From positions 558,001 through 622,000 of the forward strand of contig JAWZSP010000001.1 in the NCBI GenBank assembly GCA_034401135.1: a stretch of DNA of 64,000 nucleotides. Reading direction: 5' to 3'. Below the pieces are notes generated by a model. The model did no database searches, was not told the origin of the DNA, and worked only from the letters and a program-made list of their open reading frames with translations. How positions within the stretch are numbered: position 1 is the stretch's first letter; each line of letters starts with the position of its first letter. This DNA comes from Volutella citrinella. Taxonomy: Eukaryota > Ascomycota > Sordariomycetes > Hypocreales > Nectriaceae. Position numbers and translations under genes: made by a program. Of this stretch, positions 33,321 through 45,640 are shown piece after piece.

Positions 33321-36300
33321 AGCGTCGAGTTGCCGTTGCACGAGATGGTAAATTTTGCGATATTAATGAGGGCGTGGAACCATGAGTGATGACAGCACGT
33401 GGATATATAATCTTAGACTTGGGTGTTGGAGTTTGGGTGGCATGGACAAGGGGTGGTGGCATTGGATGCATAATGTAGATGTGTCAGTACGTGGCTCATG
33501 ACGGCATTTTCGGGCGCAGATTCAATTCAGGTTCATTCATGTGTAGCCAGAGTACCGGTAGTAGACGAAACATGTCAGAAAAGACTACTACGCACAAACC
33601 AACCAGGAGACAGGGTTTTGGGTTTACAAGGTGAGGCAATAATCTGCCGTATTCGTGTTGTCGCCGTGGTGGGAAATTATATGGTCTGGCTGCCTTACCT
33701 TGAGCAATTACCCAATGAAATGGACCAGCAAAACGTCATGCCATGCCAATTTTTTATTCCTGGTCTTCAGTCACTGGCAGAAGCCGCCAATACACACGCG
33801 ACTCCATCGATCAGCCCCGGAGCAGCCGTTGGGACCTGTCCGTTCCCCACTTGGGCACAACCCCAAGCAGCGAGCTGACTGGCCGAAGCTGGGTTTGTCG
33901 TCGTCAGTGTCCATCCCGAGGTTTCGTAGAGCCTACTGGACTTTTGGGCTCGGCAGAGAGCAGCTGAAGGGGCCGGATCTCTCGGAGGACGCGCCAGTCG
34001 CATGATCTTTTCTCTCTGTCATTGTGACTCCCCTAGCAAGTGCCGACATGCGGTGAGGCTTGTATTCTGGGTGGAGGGGAAAGGGAAAAAAGAGTGGCGC
34101 TGTCTTCGGCTGGCACGGACATGAATAATGCTCGAAGACGGGCATTGCTTTTGCAATGAGAGAAATACAAGGAAGACACCAAACCTGCAGCAACGGTACC
34201 ATCAGTCAGCCCGAGCATTGCGTCAAGCGTAGTTGGTTCAGCATAGCGCAGCACAGCTGGTCCTGTAATGACAGCACAAAAGGCAGCGCTGTGCCCTGCT
34301 ATCCCACCAGATGGCGGGCAGAGTGGATGCCCAGGTGGAGGACTGGAGGTTGCATTGACATGCAAGTCATGGATAGCCGGTCTCGGGAGAGCAGAAAAGT
34401 GTGGGGAGGGCAGCAAACGAACGAACCAGGTGGGGCCAGAGCTGGGAAGAAACAGGGCAGAGAGCTTGCGAAGCCTGAGAAGCGATATTGGCGGGAGAGA
34501 CAGCGAGAAACAGGGACAGAGACATAAGAAGATGTGTGCTTTCCGGTTTGGGCCGCTCCGCGAGATAGGGTGTCTTGAGGAAATGGGGCCGGCTTAGGAA
34601 TAGTTTGCGCGAGATTGGGCTGTTTTGGCAGCAAAATGCACCGCCAGACGGCAAGTGTTGGGGGAAAAGGAAAAACATACCCAGGCGAATGCGACGGGAT
34701 GTGGCTGAGCGGGCATAGAGTCTCTCTCCCTCACGTCTATGCAGCACCATCCTCAGACGCAGAGCCTCAACGCAAAGTAGCGCAATTGCGGCGCTGCATT
34801 GGATGCCCAAGGCACGTGGCTCAGGCTTGGCGATGCGCTGCGAGGCGGGCTTTTTTTCTTCTGGCTGCTACGCTCGCTCTGGGGTAAATCCTTCCAGGCT
34901 CTGTTAGTGGCCGTCTGTCGCTGTCCATGGTGCGGTGCGGCGCAGTGTTGTGGTGCTCCTTGTGATGCATGTGCTACCAGGCCTGGACTAGCAGCGATTC
35001 ACGGTGCCTCTCTTGGCCTGCCGCAGGAAGCTGTCCCGTCCTTGATCCTGTCCTTGGTAGCACCGGCGACGCGCAAGACGGCCTGCACTTGTATTGTGTC
35101 GCCAGATTGCCATCGACGCGTACCGTCTGGGATCGGCTTTGCACATTCGGCTCGCGCTGCGAGTTGCATCAAGTAAACACTGACTGGCAAGTACTAAGAG
35201 TGGCTCCCCATCTGACTGAGCATTTTCGGCGTGGGGAGACTCGGTCAGTGGGCGGGCTAGCCTGTACCTGTACGGGGCCCCTTGTACCTGCCACGCAGAT
35301 TCGGCGTCTTATCGCAGGTACCCGGTACGGCCCACATGTGGAAAGTACCTGCCTCACGACCTGAGTTAGGTGGTGCCTGCCAGTCAGTGTTGCCCGCCAG
35401 CACTCGCTATCCCTGTGTCATCTCTCATCATCGTCATCGCCCTCGATGAAATCTTGGCTTCTTGTAGCTCATAGACGCCGCCAGCACCAACAGCCCTCAT
35501 CGTCAATTATTCCTTAATCCTCTCCCTCTGGCGCATTGTCGTGCCATGTTGTGTCACTGACCAGCCACGAATAAACCATTGACACCAAAACGCCGCCCGC
35601 TAGCTTCCCCAGGTGTGTACCTACCTATCTCGGTTGGTCATCTTTTGCTCCCCCGCCAGCATCATCTTGACGTCCTGGTTCGCATCCCCGACATCGCCGC
35701 CCGCCCCAGACTCTGCCGTCGCCGTTTCCCGCCGCCCCGGGACGATCTCAGCTTCCTGTGCTGCTGGGACTCCGCTGGCCTCGTTTGAAGCGACTACTCT
35801 GTTGAGACGGGTCGAGCTGCTGAGTTGACCTGCTGTTGTTGATTCGATCCGAACAAACCACCCGCCCCAGCCAGCTGCACCGAGAGCCCCGCCTCAGCGC
35901 CACCAGCAGCTGCCAGCTAGCTGGCTTCCCCCCCCAATCCTCCCCCTGCTCTCTGTTGGGCTCTTCCAGTCCGTTTGCTGTGCAGGCTACGGAGCCCCGA
36001 CAGTGGTCCTACCCCAGGCCGAGGTCCCCAATCAGTGCTGGCCTTTCGCAGACCGGCCCACCTCGTCAAGCCACCAGCCAACTGGGCCCATTGCAATCCC
36101 CGCGTGCGTGTATCTCGCAGTACATCCCCCACCGACAGTACCTTGACTGCGGCGTACGTGGTACCTCTGCTCCTTGGCCAGACCCAGACCTCCCCCCCCC
36201 GGCGATATCCCGCCCAGCCGCGCCGCCATCTCGACCCGTCCTATCACATCACCACCTATTTACTACCTCTGCATAGTGTACCTGGTATCTCCAACCAACT

Positions 36301-36758
36301 CCAACTCCAGCTCTCCGACCGCCTCCAGTCTGCACCACGCCTGGTCCCGACACCGCGTCGACTGCCTACCGTGACTCGACTGCGTCACCGACCCTCAAGA
36401 CGTCATTTGTCGATGCGAGATGCCCTCGTCGATGACCATCGTCGCCTGACGTTCCCCTCCCCTCCGCTTACCAGTCGCCCCTAGTCGTTGGCCATCCGCT
36501 CGCTGGCACTGCAGGCTGACCGGGGCTGATCTCACTCGACGACCTCAATATCGCTCGTCGACAGGCCTTGTCACTCCAGCTCGCCTCCTACCCCGCGAGC
36601 ACATCGCCACTTAGCACGACTGGCATCCGATTGTCGACATCCCAACAGCACCTCTGCCGACGACGACCAAGCCGAGCGTACGCTACTTCCGAAGCTGCGA
36701 CCCACACCCACCGGCTGCTGTGTGCGCCGCCTATACATTTCCACAAAAGCATCTAAGC
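33321..36758. other. 3.4 kb gene-free interval upstream of SIP5
   Basis: No coding sequence recognised. From about 35560 to 36750 the plus strand is C- and CT-rich with few purine tracts, as in long fungal 5' leaders. A cluster of GTACCTG motifs lies at 35264-35351. Confidence 0.5.
35264..35351 (+). repeat. Cluster of GTACCTG motifs, one inverted
   Basis: GTACCTG at 35264, 35284 and 35345, and its complement CAGGTAC at 35315, all within 88 bp; GGGGCCCC (a palindrome) lies between the first two copies. Confidence 0.6.
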
Positions 36759-39373
36759 ATGGGAAACTCCAACGGCAGGGAGTCCCGCCCCGATGGCGTG
36801 GATGAGAATGGCCGCCGAGTTGGGTACGGAGATCCCGTGGGCCTCGCCCGAGAGATAAACCAACAAACTGGCGGTGGCCAGCGCTCCCGCAACCGAACGA
36901 GCCGAGCCGAGCTCAACCTCTTCGGCCTTGGAAGTTCTTCCCGTGATCGAGATGCCGCAGATGCGCCCTTTGAACGGCGAGAAACGCGCCAAGAACGAGA
37001 AGCTAGGAGACTCGAGAAGGAGCGGGCTGCTCGCGCCAAGGAGCGAGAACGCAGTCTGCGTGAAGAGCATGTAGATGGAGGTTACCTAGTTACTCTGGGA
37101 ACCTACATCGGCACCGAGGACTTCAGCAAGCCGACTGTGCGCCAACTACAGGTACGGAGTTTCCCCGTTGCATACTTGCGTTGTCTGTTCCCGTCGTATT
37201 GACCTGCATGCGTGCTGTCTAGATCGAGAGAAAGCTCGCCCCATTCTGGCGTGGCCTTAGTGACTTCTCGACTACCTGGGCCGAGCACCAGATCATCGCC
37301 GCAGCGCGAGGTCTTCCCGTACCGGCCGCCGATGCTACTCCTGACCCCGAGCTTATTCCTCAGCCACTACCCCCCGTCGACGGCCCTTCAACTTCCAGCC
37401 AGAACCTGTCGAATCTGACCGTGCCTATGGGGCCTAGGACGCAGTCCGTCGCATCCGATCGCAGCGGCTCTGGCGTGGGATCCAGCCTTCCTTCTCCTGT
37501 GACGGCTGGACCTACCAAGACATCTTCACCTTTTAAACCGCGAGCCAAGGCCCTGGCGGCGGCTCTCAGTATGGGCTCTCGCAATGGCTCATCTACTGAC
37601 CTGGCCCCGAAAGAATCCACGTTGCCACACGATCCCTTCGTCAACGGTCAGCCGATTGAAGTCTTCCTCTACAAGGACGCTGACGAGTGTCCCATCTGCT
37701 TCCTGTCTTACCCACCATACCTAAACCACACACGATGCTGCGACCAGCCCATCTGCAGCGAGTGTTTCGTTCAGATCAAACGTACCGACCCTCACCTGCC
37801 CGAGCACCACCCCGATGGCCAAACCCGTGATCCCAACGACGGTCCTGCCCCCGACGACGCTCCAGAGATGCTTATTTCAGAGCCCTCTGCTTGCCCATAC
37901 TGCCAGCAGCCCGAATTCGGCGTCACATACGAACCGCCCCCATTCCGACGCGGACTCGTTTTCACCAGTTACCCAGGCGGCATCTCCTCTAGCACAGCCA
38001 TGTCATCACAGAGCTCCCTGAACTCGACGCTGCACTCGCCTGGCGGCACGGGTCGTCGGCGAGCTCATAGCCTGTCCGCCAACGCACCCAACGTTATTAC
38101 GACAGACCGAGTCCGTCCCGACTGGGCGAGCAAACTGGCCTCCGCTCGGGCACACCAAGCTCGCCGATCTGCTGCGGCAACGGCGTTGCACACAGCAGCG
38201 TTTCTTATGGGGGGTTCCGAGCAACGATCGATCTTGCGACCCGGCCGTTTCAGTCGCCGAAATACCGGCAGCAATACGCCGAGCCAGGGCCCGGCTGCCG
38301 ACGACCAAGCGAATGGCCAGGGTGACACATCTGAGGGCCCGGAGCCTGGTGCCCGCGGGTCTTCCAGAACCGGTACCCGTCGTAATCGTATGGACGAGCT
38401 CGAGGAAATGATGTTCATGGAAGCTGTGCGGCTATCGCTCGCCGCTGAAGAGGATCGCAAGCGCAAGGAGGAGAAGGCCATTCGCAAGGAGACCAAGAGG
38501 CGAGAGAAGGAGGAGCGCAAAGCCTTGAAGAAGCAAGGTGGAAATCCGTATGGCGGAGGGGCCAGCGGAGCCAGCGGCAGCAGTTTGTCACTCGGACTGG
38601 GTCGAAGACGAGGCAATAGCGCTGCCAGCAACCTGCGTGTCGAGGCGACCGTCTCCAGAGCCTCACAAGCGCCCAAGTCGGCGGACTTACCTGGGGAGTC
38701 GGGCAAGGCAAAGCTAGATGGCACCGCAGACAAGGGCAAGAGTGTGGATCGGGGGACGTTGGAACCGCCGGCCGGGCCGAGTTCGTCGTCGAGCTCACTA
38801 CCGCTGCCTGCGACGGTGAGCCGAGGCGGATCGCACCTCAGGCAGATGAGCAATGCTTCCTCTATGGGATCTTCCCCTGGAGAGAGTCCCACCGGCAGCT
38901 ACAATGGACCGTCGTACCTGGACGCGGATGGCCACCCTCGCGCCAGTGGACTCAGCCTGGGAGGCTACAGCGACGACGACCGGGATGCCGGGAGCGCAGG
39001 AAGCGAGCCCATGTTCAACTTTAGCAGCCTGGCACAAATGGTGGGTGCCAACATTGAGGACGGCACGGCGATTCGATGTGATGACGGCGACATGACACTC
39101 CAGAGTCGACCGCTGTCACAGGTCAGGGAGGATGACAAGGAGGAAGCCGAGGCTGTCCATGTGGAGCAGCGGGAGGTGAAGGTGAACCTGGAGCCGATGA
39201 GGACCACGGCGGGAGCGCAAAGGCCAGACAAGGAACAGGACGAGTCAAGTGGGACACGGACGACGCCGGAATTGACGCTGACGCCCGAGACGCCCGCGCT
39301 ACACGACGGCAATGAAGATAAGCAGCTGGGGCACTCGAACTTGCAGGAGCGAACGGTGCCCCTGACGCAGTAG
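36759..39373 (+). CDS. SIP5: SIP5-like Snf1-interacting protein
   Basis: Two exons (36759-37151, 37223-39373; 71-nt intron) encode 847 residues. The family is defined by yeast Sip5, which binds the Snf1 kinase and the Reg1/Glc7 phosphatase in glucose signalling. Visible marks are the conserved EEHVDGGYLVTLGTYIGTED block before the intron, IERKLAPFWRGL and TWAEHQIIAAARGLP after it, and then a RING-like cysteine motif: CPICFLSYPPYLNHTRCCDQ, CSECFVQI and, after an insertion, CPYCQQPEFGVTY. The N-terminus MGNSNG would suit N-myristoylation. A charged coiled coil (about 333-374) begins with LEEMMFMEAVRLSLAAEED, a ubiquitin-interacting-motif-like helix, and is followed by a long low-complexity Ser/Gly tail. 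Confidence 0.92.
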
Positions 39374-41163
39374 CGAGCAGTCGCTGGAGGAAGCCGGAAA
39401 TATGGCGGGCAAGATTGGATGATGGACGATGGTGGGCCTCGCGTGCTGTGGCTGTCGACGAGGAACGGAGAGATTGACACGAAGCGGGAATGGAAGAGGG
39501 AGAGGCGAGTATGTGACATTGTATATGGTAACGCCATTCTTGATGTGGAAACACCAGCGGACATGATTTATTATATTTTTCTTTTGTTCTGTCAATGACG
39601 GATTTGCGTTTGCTTGACACCAGCGAGGGGCTGTACACGGCGGCTTCATTGCACCGGGAAGACGGGAGGCGGACGCGGGATCAGCAGCGAGTTAGTTAGA
39701 CAGACTAATAATAGCTGTGTGAGCCTGCTGTGCGATTTGCGTCTGGATATTGTCTGTGCTGTCAGATTGCGGTGGTCGAAATGACCTGGGCTAACGAAGC
39801 TATTCTTGGCTTTGACACGGACTACGGAGGACAGAGGCAATAACATGTCGCTCAATGAGGTCCCCACCTGGCCCGTTGTGGGTTGCGGAGGAGCCCCCTC
39901 CTGTGAGGGGCGGGGAAACGAGAACCAGTATCCAGGTCGTCTCGAGGCGGCGTGTCGTGTACGGGGAGACCGAGGGAGCGGACAGGGAGGGCATGGGCTT
40001 GCACTTTACGGCGGTGTGGTCAACTATGCGCTGTTTGGTTTATACCCAGCTGTGCACGCTGCAATATTCTGCTGGCTTTCATCTCACATTTGTTCTGATT
40101 GACCCATTATTAGTCTCTGTCACCGGCTAATATTACAATTACCCCACTGCACCGGCCGGACTCGAGGCGGGCCAGGCCGGTGGAGGCGGCCCCACAGACT
40201 GCCTATACTAGTAGCGGTTGGATGACCACGGTGAGGTCGAACGACCAACAGCCACGGTGGTATCGCACAACATGACCTTTTTAGCAGCGTCCGGAGATGG
40301 TGCTTACGATTCCGGAAAAACAAAAGTATCTGCCCTGCGCCGCCACTAGTAAACTCGCCTTTCATACGGTTGTCCTGGGCTTCACCGGCTGCGTGACCTC
40401 GCAACCAAGTGAAGTATCTCTTTCTACTGAACCGGGCCGGGAAGCTGGGATGGCAATCTCCCAGTCACCGCGATGACTTAATTTCTCTTCTTCTCTTTGC
40501 TTCTCTCCCAAGGAGCAACCCCTCCCTCTCATAACCTTGAAATTCAACCTCTCCAGCAACATGCTTAGGTTCCCGCCGATCCCTGCGGAATACGCCTCCT
40601 TGCCAGAGCCTAGGGCGTTCGGTGCTGCTAATTCGTCCTCCAGAATGTACATGTAGCATACGCCTGGAGTGAAATTGCAGGCGGTATCTGTTGGAGAGAT
40701 CAAGCTGGCTATTAGCTGCCCATACTGCTGTCAGAACACGCCGTTGATCTTCAGCCCAAAAATTGAACTTCTCCTTGCTGAATTGGTGCTTATCGCCTAG
40801 ATTCCTAATATACTGTTTCTGTTAGTAGATTAAATAAAAAGTTTCGGTTGACTCTGCTGCTTGATCTTGACATTCTCATATTTCGGTGCGTTCGCCTCTT
40901 TCTTCGCCATCGCCTGATATCTGACAAGCTGAATGAAGCGAATGGCCTTGGGTTACACCAAGCGAATCTCGCAATGACTTTCAAATCAGGACGGGGATTG
41001 GGCATTTCGAATTTAACAGCAGCGACTTAGCAAAGCTAAGAATAAATTTCCTTTCAAACGCCGTTGCTGTTGCCGTTTTTCTCATTGATACTATACGAAC
41101 TGAACGGTATTCAACTTGAAGGACAAGGTGTGTCTACCTATCCCAGACCCTGAATAGCTTTGA
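39374..41163. other. Convergent intergenic region
   Basis: About 1.8 kb between the ends of the SIP5 and RidA genes. The part from about 40800 to 41110 is AT-rich. No gene is supported, although a 113-residue minus frame at 40362-40703 was considered. Confidence 0.5.
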
Positions 41164-41692
41164 CTACTTACGAGATTGAACCGCGACGCACTTGATCTCA
41201 ATGTCCGTGCCGTACGGAAGATCCTTGACGGCGACACAGCTAGGAAATGGTTAGCGTAACGCACAGCTCCAAACGGCACAACGCTCTTACGTCCTTGCCG
41301 GCATGATGTCTCCCCAGTACTCTCTATACGCCGGAGAGAGAACATCTGCATCGTCAATGTTCGTCAAATAGACATTGACCTCGACGGCATCCTCGAGGCT
41401 GGAGCCCGCTTTGACTAGTATAAACTTGAGGATCTTCATGATTAGGTGCTGTCAATCCATGCCCTAGGAGTCAGCATTGCATTCTTCCATGGATATTGAC
41501 TAGCACAGGTACGTGGAAAATCCTTACAAAACGGTCTAGCATGGTCCCTTCAATCAGTTTCTGGGTGATGGGGTCTGCACCGAGGATCCCCGAAGTGAAG
41601 ACGAAGCCGTTGGCGATAATGGCGGTGCTGTAGACGCCAGGCCGGAGGACGGGGCAGTCATCCACGGAGATGGCGACTTTGCTGCAAGACAT
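41164..41692 (-). CDS. RidA (YjgF/YER057c/UK114) family protein
   Basis: A small protein of 132 residues, the normal size for the family. Three exons: 41692-41528, 41448-41291, 41239-41164, with introns of 79 and 51 nt. Characteristic blocks are GVYSTAIIANGFVFTSGILGAD near the start, AGSSLEDAVEVNVYLTNIDD in the middle and PARTCVAVKDLPYGTDIEI at the end, which carries the active-site arginine of RidA (PxRxxxxV). Known members hydrolyse reactive imines/enamines released by PLP enzymes. The stop TAG at 41166 overlaps a GTAAGTAG sequence that would also be a good donor, so a further short exon cannot be fully excluded. Confidence 0.9.
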
Positions 41693-43855
41693 GGTGATTC
41701 AAGACAAATAAATACCGAGGGTGATAGTATCAAGTTGGAATTATTTTACATGTAATCGCGCAAGCGTAGGAATGGGTTTTATAGAAGACGAACAGGACTG
41801 CGGCTTCGGCAATCTCCCTCGCCGTCGCAATTGATTACCCGTTTCGCAAGACCATATTGTTGCTGAAGAAGCAGCTTGTGGCCGCCATAATTCAAATTCG
41901 ACCACTTGAGACGGAGCTTGGAGGACGTCTTGTGTTGCTAGTATCCAGTGTGCGGACAGGCGGTGGGGCCGTCGTAGCCGCGCACCGATTTGGGCAAGGC
42001 ATTGGCGACCTAGGTGGCGAGTGGTTGGTTAGGTTGGCTGTAATTAAATTAGCCTTGACTGGTGGTGGTTCGACAGCAATTGCTGATATGTCACCTTATG
42101 GACCGGCACACTATCTCGTTGCCTGCCCATTGGCATCTTGGCAGGGGTTGAGAGCCTCTGGCCGTCTGCATAGTGCTATCCTGGCAATACTATCCGTTGA
42201 TAAAGGCAGATCGAACCGCATGCAGCATCACAAAGGGCGGTGGAAGGCCCACGTGGAGAACAAACCTGGCAGAGAGCCCTGGAAGACCTGGCAGGGAGCT
42301 GGCGAACCTGGTAGAGAGCTGGCAGGCCTGGTTCGGGCAGGCGTATCACGGCCCGTAACGGCATGTCGTGTCACGGAGCCGACTAGGGCTGAGTGTAGCG
42401 TGTAATAATAACTCCGGGCATCCGTGCCCCATGGAGACTGGACTCTGGCGCACGAGGCCTGGCACGGGTGGTAATTAAACATGGGCCACGCGACTGGAAG
42501 GATTGCGGGTAGTCAGGCCCTGTAGGATCCAGATCCCAGGACTCCAGAGCGTGAATCGGGTGATAGCGCCACCGTCAAGCCAGTTTTGGCTGCATCTGGC
42601 ATGTGGGATACACCGTATGGGGGATTGACTGACGTCGAAGCTGATGCGCGATGCTCATGGCGATGGAGATGAAGGGGCGTCAGCTTGGGGGATGATGACA
42701 GGACTGATTTGCCGCCAGTGTTTTTCGCTGTCTAACGGCGACACACACTGCAGGACGGACCTGACTGTGGCGCATTGCAGCAGCAATTAACGTGGGGGAG
42801 CCCAGATCGTCGCGGGCATATTGCAGGTGCGACACAGGAGCGGGGCCCTGATCGGAATGGGCAGTTCGTGATTCCCAGGTGGCAGGTGCCACCAGCCAAG
42901 GCACCAACACAAGAGGGACATTCACTCCACACTCTTCTTCTCCCTAATGGACGTACCCTGCCAGTAGCAGCAGCAACATGGTAGCGATCGAGCACGGGCT
43001 CTGCACCAGCCCTGGCTCACGCACGGGTCGCCGGCCGTCTCTGGCGCCATCGCTGTCGTCAACGCCTCGTTCTGAAATCCCCCGTTGCGGGAATGCGTGC
43101 GGCGCTGGGACCTGCAGGAGGACAGCGCAAACGGGTGCCACGGTTTCACCCATAGCACAGGGCCTTGCCTGGCAGGGCCGCAGGCACACGACGGTGGAGC
43201 CAGCAGCAGGAACAGGAACCTAAGCTCCGTTGAGGCGCAGGCCCTCGATTGGCTCGGGTCCGAAAGCCATGTGCGGCTGCTTGACGAGCTCCCAGAGCAG
43301 TGAGCGCATATGCGCCCCTCTCCTCCCACCTCCCCTCTCGGCAGGCTGCTGCCATCTAGCGGAGAGCTGTCCCGTTTCAGCCCAAAGGATTGCATTGCTT
43401 GATGCTATCCCATCATCGCCCAGGGGTCCTGGCTCGGGTATTTTGTTCTCGGTCCCCTGCCCGTCATGCTTGTCCGTGTCTGGGGGATGCACCACTTTGA
43501 CTACATCATGGCCACTCGTATGTAGCATTCTACCGCTCGTCCCATGGCTCCATTGAGCATGGACCCAAGGCCGAAAACATGGTCCTGGATATGCGAGCCA
43601 TCCGTTTCGGAACCTGCTGCCTCGTTTCTATAAGATCGTTGGCTGGCTCCAACCCCCGTGGTGTTTTGTCCCCCTGTGCCCTCCCTGTTTATCTCCCTGT
43701 TCTCGTTGTCTTGATCGTCTTTCGTTCCCTCCCCTTGCCTGTCGCTATTCTTAGATACACGCTGATCGATTGAATTCTTACATTTAATCTCCCCGTCCCT
43801 CCCTTCTCACAGCCGCTTCCGTTTTGGTGTTTCTCAAACACCGCCTTACACTTGA
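41693..43855. other. Divergent intergenic region
   Basis: About 2.2 kb between the RidA and GH71 genes. It contains a threefold 20-22 bp repeat at 42264-42331; the last 250 bp before the GH71 gene are CT-rich. No gene is recognised. Confidence 0.5.
42264..42331 (+). repeat. Three tandem 20-22 bp units
   Basis: Units begin ACCTGGCAGAGAG (42264), ACCTGGCAGGGAG (42286) and ACCTGGTAGAGAG (42306), each continuing with a CTGG element; a partial CCTGG follows. Confidence 0.7.
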
Positions 43856-45302
43856 ATGCCCTCTTCCCCCTCTCCTTGCAAACGAGCAACCAATATGCGT
43901 GAAGTCTTCGCCCACTACATGGTACAAACGATGCCCTTGTCTCCCTCATGCATTAGCAACCCGAGGCTAACAGCTGTAGGTCGGCCTGACCAGCAACCAA
44001 GGTCAAGAGCAATGGGCCAAGGACATACGGGACGCTAAGGCGGCCAAGATTGACGGCTTTGCCCTCAACATCGGCCCCGAGGATGGGTGGACCGCTCAGC
44101 AGCTTGATGCCGCCTATGCCGCCGCCGCTATCGAGGGCAACTTCAAGATGTTCATCTCCTTCGACATGAACGAGATGTACGTCGGCAAGTGGCAGAGCGG
44201 CGACGTCGCCCGATGGGTCAACGAGTACAAGGACAAGCCCGCCCAGTTCAAGGTCGACGGCAAGCCCATGGTCAACACCTTTGAAGGCCTCAACTGGAAC
44301 CAGTGGCAAGGCGTCCGCGACCAGACGGGCGGCATCTACCTGGTCCCCAACTGGAGCGGCATCGACGCCTCCAAGGTTGCTGGCGTCGACGGCGCATGTG
44401 AGTAAACATCCTATATGAGACAGACTCTGGTTGTGTCGATGTCGGCGAGTGAATGGCCAACTGACAATGATACCAGTCAGCTGGGGCGCCTGGCCTAAGC
44501 GTGACAAGATGCACCTCGACACGCAGCGCGACATCGACCACAAGAATATGCTTGGCGGCAAGTCATACATGATGGGCATCAGCCCCTGGTTCTTCGTCAG
44601 TAAGTCTAATCGCAAACCTTCCCCCCTGCCGCCGGCCCACGGCGCACAGTCTAGAGCAATCGCTCACAGTCGACACTAGACGCCTGGGGAAAGAACTGGT
44701 ACTCGTCCAGCGAGGGCCTCTGGTTCGACCGCTGGCAGCAGGCCCTTGAGCTGCAGCCCGAGTTCATTCAGATCATCACCTGGAACGACTTCAGCGAGTC
44801 GAGCTACATCGCCGACATCGTCGGCCCCCAGGTCATCCCCGAATCGTCGTGGTACGTCGACGGCTTCGACCACTCGGCCTTCCGCGCCATCTTGCCCTAC
44901 TACATCGACGCCTACAAGGCCGGCAAGCGCACCATTGACGTGCCCGGCGAGGACGTCGCCATCGCCTGGTACCGCCCCACGGCCGCCGGCATAGGCTCCA
45001 GCCCCGGCACCGTGTGGGGCCAGGACGGCGGCGCGCCCGCCGTGAACGGCGCCCGCGACGTCGTCTCCGTCATCAGCATCACCGTCGACGACAAGGAGGT
45101 CCAGCTGTCCATCGGCGGCCAGTCCGAGACCTTCCGCGCAAACGGCACCTCCCACGTCAGCTACTTTGAGAAGTCGTTTGGCGGCCTCACTGGCGACGTC
45201 GTCCTCAGCATGGGCGGCAAGTCCGTCACCGGTCCGGCCATCACGAACACCCTGCCCCGCCCAGACGTGGTCAACTTCAACCCTCACGCCATCCGCCTGT
45301 GA
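43856..45302 (+). CDS. Glycoside hydrolase family 71, alpha-1,3-glucanase (mutanase)
   Basis: Four exons (43856-43921, 43980-44397, 44477-44599, 44680-45302) give 409 residues. The GH71 signature runs from REVFAHYMVGLTSNQ through DIRDAKAAKIDGFALNIG and MFISFDMNEMY to LVPNWSG, MMGISPWFF and the IITWNDFSESSYI block with its acidic residues. Family members endo-hydrolyse alpha-1,3-glucan in fungal walls, in remodelling or mycoparasitism. No signal peptide is visible: the start could be ATG 43856 or 43895, both without a hydrophobic segment, and 43856 is preceded directly by a stop. Either an upstream exon with the signal is missed or the enzyme stays inside the cell. The C-terminal carbohydrate-binding tail seen in some relatives is lacking; a beta-rich segment of about 120 residues ends the protein. 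Confidence 0.9.
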
Positions 45303-45640
45303 GGGGGCCCGGCGGGTTCGGAGGAGGCGGGCTCGGGGCCTGCGCGGGATAATGTAAATCACACGGCGCGCAAAGACGCGTCCAACGCGGCGGCGGGGCG
45401 TCTCGGAGTGCCCCTGTCGGCTTGGGTAATGCCATTCAAAGGCTGGTTTGGGGCCCGGTGTTCAGTGTATATCTTCATCTTTTGTTATTTATTCTCATTC
45501 ATAGTTTGGGAGGCGCTTGCATAGAAGCCGGTGCCGCTTATATATAGGTCTGAAATCATCAGAGCATATACCATCGCCAGCCTTTTGTCCGTGGCCCTTT
45601 GCAGGAAATGCTGTGAAATTTATAAATCGTGTAGGACACA
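45303..45640. other. Convergent intergenic region
   Basis: Spacer between the GH71 and GCIP-family gene ends; nothing but probable 3' untranslated sequence is seen. Confidence 0.6.

Noticed and set aside
40362..40703. Minus-strand frame of 113 codons between SIP5 and RidA genes
   Set aside because: A stretch with mixed residues looks protein-like, but no family, no signal and no neighbouring exon could be found; possibly an old gene remnant.
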